Source: Holtermannia corniformis
Lineage: Eukaryota > Basidiomycota > Tremellomycetes > Holtermanniales
Assembly: GCA_001599935.1 (NCBI GenBank)
Contig: BCIJ01000056.1
Location: 1 to 16,695, forward strand
Length of the DNA stretch: 16,695 bases
Direction: 5' to 3'
Under the pieces are notes generated by a model that saw nothing but the letters and a program-made list of their open reading frames with translations, was not told the origin of the DNA and ran no database searches. Positions 7,039 through 16,670 of the stretch are shown here, in pieces. Both the position numbers and the translations under genes were made by a program. Within the stretch, counting starts at the first letter, position 1. Every line of letters begins with the position of its first letter.

Positions 7039-7324
7039 GCAGTCTGGGTATGCTGTGCTTGAGCGACGCTGTACTGACAGCCATGGATTGCAATGTATGC
7101 GGCGCAGTCAATGACTGTCCGCAACGACTTGAGCTGTCGGTGCCTGGAAGACCAAACGGTGGCACGATCACTACTGTGGCGGCCTTCAGATGGCGGCCGC
7201 GTTGACAACATTGGATTGCGATCGGCCAGGTGCATTTGAGGATGAAGTATCGCTGATATGGCAGCAGAACTCGACACTTGCACCGAGGCGGCCCTTGACA
7301 ATCATCTCCAGCGCAGTCCCCGTC
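7039..7324. promoter_or_regulatory. Divergent promoter region, COQ4 / aspartic protease
   Basis: This 286 bp region separates the proposed COQ4 ATG (minus) from the protease ATG (plus). It contains a GGCGGCC direct repeat around 7178-7198 and ATTGG (inverted CCAAT) near 7211, but no clear TATA box. Shared control of the two genes is possible but unproven. Confidence 0.4.
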
Positions 7325-9057
7325 ATGAAGATGCGATTTCAGGCGATCGTCGTGGCCGTTCCGCTGGCAATCAGATCGATAGCCGCACAAGACGCGCTCA
7401 CTCTCCCGTTGCAGCTGTCGACCAGCTACACATCTACCGCCGCGGAGAAACTGCTCAGCCAACATCTCGGCAGCTGGGGCATCAAAGTTGCGTCTATCGA
7501 CGTGGATGTGACCTTGACGGATATACTCGACATCCATGTGGATAACGATCTCCGTATATCAACTCACAGTAAACCTCGCAATCGAAGACGAAGCCGTCAT
7601 CGTATCGACAGCACAACGGGTCACTTGGGTCAAAGGCGGCCGCCGTTGAGCTTAGGCTTGGGGACTGGAAGCGCGGTCGACGCGTTGGTCTCTAGCATCA
7701 GGCCAGACATGCTTCAAGGTACAACAGATCTTGCTTTCGATACACCCACTATCGCTGTAGGCACGTCAGTACGGATTGGCTGGGGCCCTGCGGAGAATGT
7801 GGCCAGAGGCGAGCGGGGTGATACCGAGGTGATTGACATGCAGTTCAGAGGCGCTCGATACTGACACGCGGCAAGTGGTACACCACTATCTCTGCCGGGA
7901 CACCACCACAGTCCATCCCGGTCTTGCCGGATACCGGGTCATCTGATCTGTACATCTACGCCTCCGCTTGTACGACATGTACCCTGGCAAACCATACGTC
8001 CTTTCAGGAACATTCTTCAACGACCTTTCAGAACCGCACGTCACCTTGGAAGACCACGTATGGCGATGGGTCAGGAGCGATCGGGTATGTCGCCACCGAT
8101 TCCATCGGCGCTTCCAGCTCGAATGGTGCGCGCAACTTTGCCTTTGCCCTCGCAACCTCCATCTCGGGATCCGGAAACATCAACTCGGGCCGGTCAGGCA
8201 TCCTCGGACTCGCACTGGATGGCATGTCGACGATGCCCGGAGGAGCAGGCAAGACCTTGTTCTCGCGTCTTGTCAAGAACGAACAGCTGCCGGAACCCGT
8301 CTTGAGCGTGCGCTTGGTCAAAGGCAGGCAGAATGACGGCGTCTACTCGCGAGAAGGGAGCGGAGAGTACCTCTTTGGCGGTATCGGGAGCCAATGGATT
8401 GTCGGAGGCAGACCCGGTCTCACATGGACGCCGGTGACGAGCATCAACTACTGGTGGGTCGTCCTACTTGCCAATGACGTCTGACAGCGCCCAGGGGGAT
8501 CGGTCTCGAAGATCTGTCGGTTGGATCGACGTCCATCCTTGGCGCGGATACCGAGACGCCAAGGCGAGCCATAGTGGATACGGGTGTGAGATTGCTTCAT
8601 CACTTGGCCGTCAACAATGCTGATGACAACAGACGACTCTCGTCGTGACGTCCACCCGTGCCGCTACTGCTCTACACGCTCTGGTTCCCGGTGCAAAGAT
8701 ATCTACAACTGGCACCTTTCACGTTCCCTGTGACATCTCGTACCCTAGCGTCCCAAACATCTTCGTAACGATCGAGGGAAGACGATTCGGTGTGCCGATC
8801 GAGGACTTGGCTTGGAAGCGCGCGTCAGGCGATGCAGGGAAGCAAGGCTTTTGCGTTTCTGGCGTTCAGGTTCGTTACTGCGCTGAACGGCAATCACGAT
8901 GATTGATCGAGTCTCACAGGGCGGAATGGACGCGTTCACTGTACTAGGGGATGTCTTTCTCAAGAACCATTACGTGGTCATGAGTTACGGCTCGGCGGCA
9001 ATGACGGAGCTAAGGGTTGGGCTCGGTGATCGCGTCGACGTAGCGCCGATTCTCTGA
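7325..9057 (+). CDS. Secreted A1 (pepsin-type) aspartic protease
   Basis: An extracellular or vacuolar endopeptidase that cuts proteins with two catalytic aspartates. ATG at 7325 (or 7331) is followed by a signal peptide (RFQAIVVAVPLAI...AAQ). The catalytic exons are well supported: about 7849-8453, 8495-8585, 8633-8869 and 8920-9057, with introns of 41, 47 and 50 bp, all in phase. They show YTTISAGTPPQ, first active site D-T-G-S-S (Asp codon 7930-7932), the CTTC cysteine pair, flap TYGDGSG, second active site VDTG joined across an intron to TTLVV, a second Cys pair, and the C-terminal LGDVFLKNHYVV. There is no GPI signal. The prodomain (7325 to about 7770) is one open frame, but its middle is oddly Arg/Ser-rich. 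A neighbouring frame there reads more like protein, so an unseen intron or frame error is possible. The prodomain/catalytic junction has several splice choices, for example 7770-7848. Confidence 0.85.
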
Positions 9058-9153
9058 TGTGGATGATACTTGGGTCACATTTTGGGATGATCAGGGTATA
9101 CATGCAGCTACTATAGGACATGCATTATGATTGAGTGGGAAGATGTGTGGTAA

Positions 9154-10714
9154 TTATGCTCTTTCACGGTCCGCCTCGCGCTTCTTCCGGCCCCACCATG
9201 TACGGTCGACCCTCTCCTTCCTCAACTTGCCGCTGTCCCTGGTCCGCGCTGTTGCAAACGTCCCATCCGTGACCGACGTTGGCCTGTCGGCCTCCTCGCG
9301 CAGCGTAGCCAGTGCAGCAACCCAACTTCGCTCCGCGGTGCGAAGCTGGGCAAACCCTTGAGAACCAAGCGTCTCGGCTTGCTCGAGCATCTCAAGTGAT
9401 AGCTCATTGTCTGTAGGCAGTGAGACGACGCGACGTCGTCGAGCGGAGCGCTGAGACCTATGCGTGTCTTGTCCTGCGCTTGAGGTTCGATTGTGCGCAG
9501 GTTGGGGAGCGAGCGCCAAACGAGTGCGCTCGGCATCTGCCATGGCAAGCATGTTCTGTCCCCATTCGAGCGATTGCTCGGCCATGCGGTGCATTGCGTC
9601 CGCTTGGGCTCTGAGGGCAGAGGACTGACTCAGCAGAGCTGTAGCGTGCATCGAGAGTAAATGAGACGCAATCAAGAGAGGTACGTTGGGATCGGCGTCG
9701 TAAGGCTGGGATGAAGCAAGCGCAGCAAGATCTGGCAGCTGTGTCGTGTTGGTCGATCCAGATTGCGCACCCCGCCTGAAGTCGGCAGGTTGAGCTGCTG
9801 TTCCAACCTCCTCCGCCTCAGCAGCGGCCTGCATCCGCTCCCGCTCTTCTAGAGATTCGCGGTTCATTTCTGCATCGCTCGCAGGCGGCGTGGCAGGCCA
9901 CTTGCCAAAAGTGTGCGGCAGGTTGTGATGCGACGGCCCTCCTTGGGGAGTCATGATGCGGGGAGCAGGCGTCAATGGGATTGGCGGCTGCCCAGAAGTA
10001 GGCCGACGTCGAGGTGGACGCGGCGGCGTCGTCTCGAATGGCGGCGACGAGTCGCCCGGTGCCGCTTCGGCGACTTCGTCCTCGACCGTTGCTAGTCGAC
10101 TCTGTTTCGGCGAAAACCTTGGCCGCGATATGGGTTCATCGTCGCGAATCCCAAAAGTCCCACTCTTCCGCAAGGCCGAGGTATCGGCAGATACCGAAGG
10201 TGTGGGCTCTGCATCGGCAACAGGAATAGGCGTGGATGGTCGTGAAGGGGGTTGCTTGCGCTGGGCGGATGCTCGACGGGCATTGCGCAGAGTTTGCAGG
10301 AAGGTGGTCAGGCTATGGGACGGGGGAAGTGTTGCCGGCACATTCTTCATTGCATCAGCGTTCCGTCGACGCTCTATGTAAAGCTCGTACCTGCAGAGGC
10401 TCTGCGCCCACAGCATGCCGTTGTCGTGCTGGAGACGGCCGGGGCGGCGGCGGCAGAGAAGCACCAGCATGCACGTCGGGTAACTCGGAGCCCTCGACGA
10501 GAACCTGGACCTCGGGCGCTCGCCTTCCCTCATCCCCAGCCTTGTGATCCCCAAACGACCGGGGTGTTGCAGGGGGTGTAGGGCCCGGATCCTCTGTGAT
10601 CGACTCGAGTGTGATTGAGGGTGTACGGCGCGACATCCCCTCCCAGGCGTACAAGGCCGAAAGGAATGCGACTACCACCCCAGATGCGTAGAGTCCGAGC
10701 TCGGTAGACGACAC
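9154..10714 (-). CDS. Single-pass membrane protein with disordered and coiled-coil regions, unknown function
   Basis: Two exons (about 10714-10391 and 10344-9154) join across a 46 bp intron (GTACGA...GAAG) in phase 0, giving about 504 residues. Near the N-terminus is one membrane segment (LGLYASGVVVAFLSALYAW). A long disordered Pro/Ser/Arg-rich region follows, then helical segments likely to form coiled coils (SLEERERMQAAAEAEE; ALRAQADAMHRMAEQSLEW; LEMLEQAETLGSQGFAQLRT), and a strongly basic C-terminus (RTWWGRKKREADRERA). No enzyme motif is visible and I do not recognise the family. A tail-in-cytoplasm anchored scaffold is the simplest guess. The start is unresolved: the TM frame has no ATG before a stop at about 10760, so either an upstream exon is missing or translation begins at the ATG at 10636, after the membrane segment. 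Confidence 0.65.
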
Positions 10715-11283
10715 GGTGACCGCGTTGGCGACAGAACGACGTAAGGGCCAAGGTGACCCCTATGGCACGGTCACCCGAGTGCGTCACGGCGAGTCAGACA
10801 CTACCGTCTCCTGCCTCCTTGAAACTTGCGCACACACGATGGAAGCGGTGCCGAGGAGGACACGTAGGCGGCTGGTGGGTCCGACTCGATGCAGAGTTTG
10901 CACACTGCACAGAGACGTTTCAGGTTGCGTTACGCCCAAGAAGCTCGAGTCTGAAGCGGGAAAGTGTTTCGATGCAGCTGCATCATCGTGCTATTACAGT
11001 GAGCGGATCGGGTTGAGCCGTGCACGGAGTGTGTCTGAGCATCAGGAAAGGATCTGCATTGCACACACTGAGAGATCTGCTGTGATCGAGCTAGCCAGGA
11101 ACGTCTACCCAGATCCAGCACGGACGACAGGGCACAGGGGTACTAACATGCGGCCAAGGTCCGCGCGAGGGGTCCTAGTACCGTGTTTGCTTTGGCCGAT
11201 GAGGCAGCAAGAGTATGGTTGATGAGAGCACAATGCCGGCATGCTGACAGTCTAGGGACCGCTACGTGCTTTGGCTACACGGT
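10715..11283. other. Gap: no supported gene
   Basis: About 570 bp between the upstream end of the membrane-protein gene and the 3' end of the MFS gene, both on the minus strand. A plus-strand frame spans 10716-11222 but begins at GTG and shows no domain. The stretch should hold the missing first exon or promoter of the membrane-protein gene. I could not identify a convincing ATG exon. Confidence 0.35.
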
Positions 11284-13222
11284 CTAGTCACCAAGCAGTG
11301 GAGTCTGTTCGGTTGCACCTGCAGACTGCACAGCTCGCTTGCTGTCCTCCTTGTCCTCGTCCTCCTTCGATCGCATCTGGCTGGTCGCCCACAGTGCGGC
11401 GAACCCGCTGATCACAAAGAGAACCCAGACGAATTGCCGACCGAGGGTACCAGGTCGATGACTTGCAGAGAGGCCGAACGCCGATCTACGGTCATTCAGC
11501 CAGGCCATCAAGCACGTGTGGTGGAAGACGACTCACCCGAAGACAAACGGTCCGAGCGCTCGACCAACTGCGCCGACGGAGGAAATCAATGCCACAGACT
11601 GCGCGTACAACTCGGGCGACTCCATCGCATCGAACTCGAGCATGTCGATCAGGCTTTCATAGTCAGCTAAGCAGGTGTCAGCGTGGGGCCACATACGGCC
11701 AGCTCAAGTTCCCAAAGCCTCGTACGCAGCACCATCAGTGCCGCTACGAATGGCGCATTCGGGATCTCCTGAGCTGGAGACCAATTGGCCGTGGCACGGG
11801 TAAACGTATACCAACCACCCAGAAAAGGGAATGCAGATACGGTCACGAGCAGTGCCCGTTTCTTGCCAACGAGCGCTACGATTGGCTGCAAGATGGTCAG
11901 AGTGAAGAGAATGTCGAGTGCCGCGACAATGAGGAAGATTGTGCCCAGCGCGGAGACCTGAATCTGTGTCAGCGAGGTCAAAGCTGTGATAGACAATAGA
12001 CTTGCAGGCAGGCCCAATCCTCCCAACGGGTACCGAGCGTGAGCATACACTCCCATTAACCCTTCCCAGCCGGATTGGCAAAAGGCAAGCACTGCAGCGG
12101 TCAGCGCAACCTGTAGGCGGGATCGCGATCGCAAACTCACTTGAATTCGCCAAAACGGCTTGTGGCATACCGTTCTGGACAAGGGCTGCTACCAAAGTTG
12201 CCTTCCGTCGTGATGAGCCGTCAGCGTAACCGGTCGCTGATGCAGGTTGCGCACGTCTAGTCTGTCACTATCAGCGTCCAGATGATGCGGTCCAGATGAT
12301 CCCGTTCACTTCGGGGAGGAACGCAAGCGCCACCAGTGCTGCTAACAAGCAGCTTAGATTGATGAGTGACGGATCCTCCATCAATCTGTCACTCACAGCG
12401 CAGCGACAACCAGCATCGGCAGGGCATAAGGGTAGTCCTGGAAGATCTTCAAATCGCCCAAGACGGGGATGCGGTCCCGAGGCAAGGCGAAATACCCTCC
12501 AATCATGTTCCTACGCGGCTTCAATGGCCCTTCGCGACTCGGGAAGCTCAGCGCACCCTATCATTGTCGACATGACTACTACTGGCGAGAACACGGAAAA
12601 CACTACCATCGTTAGCGCGGATCGAAGATTCACGCGTACTCACCCCTAAGTCGACCGGTTCCTTCGCAAAGCTCACCTGCTGCGGTGCGCGTAATCGGGG
12701 TAAGGGGATTGAATCCGACTGACACGATCAGTGGTTGATCGAAAGAACGAGACAGGGACCGCACGTAAAGCACGAAGTACTATCAACACCGCGGGAGATG
12801 TTGTGAAGCCAATGAACACGCCGATGATCGTGATCCACACCGTGCCGAAGAGGATGAGAGGGCGGCGGCCGATGCGATCTGCTACGGTAGCCCAAGTCGG
12901 AGCCATGATTGCCAAGACAGTCATCAGAATGCCTTCCTGATCGCCAGGCAGGGATCAGCCGAGGCATCTGACAGTGCGCACGACATACAGCAATACCACT
13001 CATCAGGCCCACACGTTCCTCCTTGACGCCCAAGTGGCGCATCATGTCGCTGGCAAAGGGGAACGATGACGACGAACTGTATGCCTGCGACGATGAGACA
13101 GTCCATCGCCGTCGCTCCATCGACGCACCATCAACCAGCCGACAGAGAAGAATCGGGGCCAGTCTTCTCCATGGTACCTCTTCGGCCACGCCGGCGTTCC
13201 CATTGACGACTTTTGAGCTCAT
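11284..13222 (-). CDS. MFS transporter, zinc-induced-facilitator-like (DHA1-type), with frame breaks
   Basis: A 12-helix proton-coupled permease of about 485 residues. Exons: 13222-13129, 13084-12989, 12936-12765, 12718-12644, 12602-12557, 12510-12397, 12352-12310, 12261-12006, 11957-11726, 11666-11537 and 11485-11284. All introns are 41-59 bp; the one at 11958-12005 starts GCAAGT (GC-AG). Landmarks are RLAPILLCRLVDGIQF (helix 1), MFS motif A as ATVADRIGRRPLILFG, IGGYFALPRDRIP, AFLPET at the end of helix 6, YPLGGLGLP, GRALGPFVFG, and a cytoplasmic acidic tail ending QTPLLGD. Exon 2 needs one C removed from a CCCC run (plus-strand 13058-13061) to stay in frame. Exon 8 needs a similar single-base correction near 12185-12225, and a 30 bp GTGAGT...CTACAG segment there may be a tiny intron. 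Substrate is unknown; relatives move zinc, drugs or small organics. The breaks may be sequencing errors or show a decaying gene. Confidence 0.82.
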
Positions 13223-13492
13223 GTCGTCAACGGACGGCGAGTGAAGCTCAGTACGCGCGGTGTCTGCGGGCAGACAGTGGTTGGGATCCTTTGATCGAAC
13301 TGTCGATAGCGTCGGCCTGTTTAAGTCTTGTATCCTTTGTTATGGCTACGCATCCTTTCGTGCTTTTAGGACCAGCGACACAGCGATGTCTTAATCAATC
13401 GAAACCCACGAGATGAAGCACATCGTGCTGCAAAAGACGACCAGAATGATTCATTCCGTCATGGCAGCAAAGGTCTACAAAGGCACAAGCCA

Positions 13493-14291
13493 TCAAGCAA
13501 GCTCCGTCGTCCCTGGCCGGAGGAACGCTGGCCAAACGTACTCGGACTCTTCGCCATCGCGCATCCCGACCACCCTGAGCTGATCTACGATTGTAAAGCC
13601 ACGAGCGAGGTACAAGCCCTCGCCCGCTCGAGACGACTCGAGATACGATGGGACGTCTTCGCCCGACTCTCGGGTCGCCGTGACCGAGCGCTCGATCCCG
13701 TACTCGAGTAACTTCTTGCCGATCCCGCGCCGCTGATGGCGTGGATTGACGATCAGCAAACTGCAGTACCTGACAGCAATCAGCGATCGCCGCATGATGC
13801 AGTGAGACGACATACCAATGTGGTCTGCCGTTTGGGAAGAACGTTTGCCTCGCCTTGAGCATCTCTCTGAAGAACCCCTCGCGAAACTCGGCATCTTGAA
13901 TCGACTCGAGGTCATACAGCCCCGCAGATGGCAGCTTGCCACCCGTCGCAGCCGCCCAAGTCTCTGGTGGTTCCCACCGAGCATAGCCCAACGGCTCCGA
14001 GCTTCCGACCTCAACCGCCTTGACCCAGTGCTTGCGAGCTGGACCCGCCGCATCCCATTTTTTGCGCCACGCACGGCCATAGATATCCCACTTGGTCTGT
14101 TCGACCGTACGTCCGGGCTCTGCAAGCGGGTCGAGACGGACAGGGAACATGTATGGTAGGATAAAGTCGTCGCCAAACGCTTCAAAGTACATCTGGCCGA
14201 CCGCTAGGCGAGTCAGCTCCTAGGGCTCTCCATCAAGCGACGTACCACCAAAGTCGTTCGCTTCGACGGGCACAAGCTCAATCTCGCTCAT
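13493..14291 (-). CDS. GNAT-family N-acetyltransferase
   Basis: Transfers an acetyl group from acetyl-CoA to an amine; the substrate is not predictable. Three exons, 14291-14246, 14203-13816 and 13769-13493, with introns of 42 and 46 bp, give 236 residues from ATG at 14291 to TGA. The acetyl-CoA loop (motif A) is clear after the second intron: LLIVNPRHQRRGIGKKLLEY, with Q-R-R-G-I-G at about residues 157-162. A C-terminal LYLARGF (motif B region) and the N-terminal AFGDDFILPYMFP with WAKAVE-like segments match fungal GNATs that have a long insertion between the N-terminal strands and motif A. There is no targeting signal. The acceptor at 14204 was preferred to the later CAG because it alone keeps phase from the ATG exon. 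It is followed by the MFS gene on the same strand, about 270 bp away. Confidence 0.88.
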
Positions 14292-14664
14292 GGTGGTTGT
14301 CTGCAGCTATGCATATGTCGACTCGATGAGCTCGCTTCAGCGCGAGTTAGACACAGAGTCGACTCGGCGGACTGCGATCACCTATACCGTACGTCTTAGA
14401 GTGGTAGTTATGCGAGAAAAGTGCCTGGCCAACCTACTGGTATTTACAACGGTGCAAGCCTCTCAGAGGCGTCCGCGGAATCGTCCGCGGACTCTGACCT
14501 TTCGCGGGGGATATAAAGTCCTCAGCCACGCTCGACACTTGGCAACCAGTTCGAGGCGAGCATTGCTGGCAGCATCCACTGCATAGAGACAGGCGCAGCA
14601 CTAGTTACAACTGATGTACACGTCTACAACACTCAGAGGGGACTTTATATGCTACCGTTCAACT
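14292..14664. other. Gap with promoter-like motifs
   Basis: The 373 bp between the 5' end of the GNAT gene and the 3' end of the KDZ-like gene contain no ORF I can support. They hold the paired CCGCGG sites and TATA motif described separately, and an opposed copy of the same ATATAAAGTCC 11-mer at 14640-14650. Confidence 0.5.
14471..14521 (+). promoter_or_regulatory. Paired GTCCGCGGA sites upstream of a TATA box
   Basis: Two copies of GTCCGCGGA (14471-14479 and 14483-14491) are spaced by 12 bp. Each contains the palindrome TCCGCGGA, a plausible target for a Zn2Cys6 factor. Twenty bases on is GGGGGATATAAAGTCC, a good TATA box. It faces right, towards the 3' end of the KDZ-like gene, with no sense ORF after it. 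It could drive an antisense transcript or act as an upstream element for the GNAT gene. Confidence 0.35.
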
Positions 14665-16323
14665 TCAAGCACCCGCCGCGTACATCTCCGGCAGATCCAG
14701 CTCGGCCTCGATCTCCACGGCTGGGTCGAAGAACTCTGCTTGTTCGTCGACGGTGAGATCTACGGTGATTGATGGAGGCGGTACGTCCTCAGCCATATAA
14801 ACTTGGCTTGGCACTTGAGGTACGCCGTGTCGAAGCGCGGGAGCTTGATACGGAGGTAATGGCTTGCCCAGTGGCACTGCTGGCCTCTCGCGTTCGTCTG
14901 TAGCACCGTAGGGCATCCCTGTAGGACGTTCTGCGCGATTCGCCTCGCTCAAAGACATCCCTTGTGCAACTAGCAGGTGCTGGCACCGCTGCAAGTCTGC
15001 GGCGATCAGGGCGTGGTCGGTGCGCAATCGATCAAATCGTTGTTGGAGTTCTCGTCGTACCAGATGCTCTGAGACGTCGTCAAGACTTTCCCACTCGTCA
15101 GGGAGCACCGTCGCTTTCAGGCCTACGATCACTGACTCCCAGTAGGCCTCTTCGTCGATGAGCCAATGCCGCACACGCCTCCATTCGATGGCAAGAAGAT
15201 CGAGCTCATGTTCGCAGCATATAAACAGTTGTTGAAGTCGAATGGCCTGTCGAACCTTTGGATTGTTCCAAATAGCGTTGGGATTGGGTCCCTGTCGAAG
15301 CTCAGCGAAGCCGTCTTCATGAGCAAGCTCGATCAGGCGATCCCATTCGAGCGCAGGGTACGGCGGCTGGCAAGCGGCACCGATCTCGTTGAGTTTCTCG
15401 AGTAGAGTCCTCATCGTCTTGTCTCTCTGGTACAAGCTCTTTGCGAGTGATTGCCGAGCACTGTACCCTGCTGATGTTAAGTCATTTGCATGACACGAGC
15501 ACGCAACGCACCGAGACCTGGTTTTTTTAGCCTGTCGTCGTGCTCGATCTTTTCGTACGAGGCAGCTTCCAGCTTGGCAAGGATTTCGGTGTAGGATATG
15601 TTTCGCCGCGCCCGAACGGCAGCTTCCCACGCCTCGTCCCCCAGTATCCATCGAGCGTTGGACTTTATATCTTCGCGGGCCCTGCAAGCAAGATTATATG
15701 CCTCCTGTTGCTTGACGGCGGCGTCCACTTTCCGACTGTATACTCGGCGAGCGTATGCGTTGGTTGCTCCGTTTCGTGGCTGCGCTGGCGGATTGGCTTG
15801 GAGATCATCGACGGCCTGGCTGGCGGTCTGAGTATCAGCATATAAACGTATTCAGCAACGATGGAGTCTTACACAGCTTTGTAGTACCCTTCGAGGTTGC
15901 GCAGATACTCGACGACCTCCTCGCTGTCCTTGAGTGTCTTGTCGGCGTGCGCCGAGACACCACTGCGCACAAAAGCGCAGTGGGCTTCGTGTGCAGCATC
16001 GAGTTCCTCATCGGTCATGCGTAGCGCGGTGCGAAGGTCTCGCAGTTGCTTTCGACATTCTTCGCGCGTCTTCACGGCATTCTGGACGTGATTCAGGATC
16101 AATCGACCTGTGTTCATTCAAGCTCAGATAAGTCTGACGACAAGATATAAAAGTGTGATTTACCTTGTCCTCGGTACCTGTCGCGGTTCCATTGCTTTAT
16201 AGCTTCCTCTATGGCCATGGTACGATGGTACTTTGTCATGGAGCTGCTCGATCAGTGTTACACTGCGCCAGATTCTGACTTGACTTACCGAGACAGACCT
16301 GCGAAGCCACCCCAATAACAACC
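14665..16323 (-). CDS. KDZ (Kyakuja-Dileera-Zisupton) transposase, C-terminal part
   Basis: Five exons join in phase: 16323-16289, 16243-16164, 16107-15875, 15827-15512 and 15467-14665, with introns of 45, 56, 47 and 44 bp, giving 488 residues to TAG. The order of segments follows the C-terminal half of KDZ transposases: KYHRTMAIEEAIKQW; a helical region with LRMTDEELDAAHEAHCAFV; RWILGDEAWEAAV...SYTEILAKLEAASYEKI; GLGYSARQSLAKSLYQRDKT; PPYPALEWDRLIELA; NNPKVRQAIRLQQLF; and LAIEWRRVRHWLIDEEAYW. An acidic tail ends the protein. The catalytic DDE domain and Cys cluster, normally several hundred residues upstream, are absent: past 16323 the sequence is intron-like, then palindromic repeats. An ATG at 16239 would give 475 residues with a TATAAG about 120 bp upstream, so a free-standing tail gene is possible. 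Simple truncation is the safer reading. Family assignment is from remembered motif order, without a search. Confidence 0.72.
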
Positions 16324-16524
16324 CTAGCCTACCTAAATAGGTAGAAGACGGAGGCACTTATACGCAACCTATGAGGCCAAATCCCTACCAAAATAATTTT
16401 GCAAAAGCTCTTGCAAAAGTGGCTGCATCGGACGAAATACCAAGTCGCAACAGACAAAGTCGACAACACGTCATACATATTATACAGCTACATACGCCTT
16501 GAAAGACATCACCAGACATGGATC
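16324..16524. other. Sequence upstream of the KDZ-like exons
   Basis: No exon of the missing KDZ catalytic half is visible on the minus strand here. Short open stretches occur (a 40-codon frame near 16365-16480) but contain no transposase motif and do not join the first exon in phase. TATAAG on the minus strand near 16357-16362 could be a promoter for the tail-only gene. Confidence 0.35.
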
Positions 16525-16670
16525 GCATGATGCGATGCACGGCAATGCATCGCGATGCATTGCCGTGCATCGCCGGTTGCTCGATCAATTGGCATGGAAC
16601 GCCTGATGCGATGCATGGCAATGCATCGCGATGCATTGCCGTGCATCGCCGGCTGCTCGATCAATTGGCT
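16525..16670. repeat. Two 76 bp direct repeats, each with a 42 bp palindrome
   Basis: The first copy holds a perfect palindrome at 16532-16573: two 21 bp arms meeting at CG|CG with no spacer, built from repeated GATGCA/TGCATC words. The second copy, 76 bp on, has the same structure at 16608-16649 with one arm mismatch. Both are followed by CGCCGG(T/C)TGCTCGATCAATTGGC. The copies differ at only about three of 70 positions. No third copy follows before the window ends and none precedes. Confidence 0.95.

Noticed and set aside
10716..11222. 168-codon plus-strand ORF
   Set aside because: Begins with GTG, shows no recognisable motif, and overlaps the 5' region of the membrane-protein gene.
14511..14650. 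Possible 140 bp MITE bounded by 11 bp inverted repeats
   Set aside because: The inverted repeats do not extend beyond 11 bp, contain a TATA-like core that recurs elsewhere, and lack flanking target duplications.
16385..16636. 83-codon minus-strand ORF through the palindromes
   Set aside because: Half of it is the palindromic repeat translated; no KDZ or other motif.
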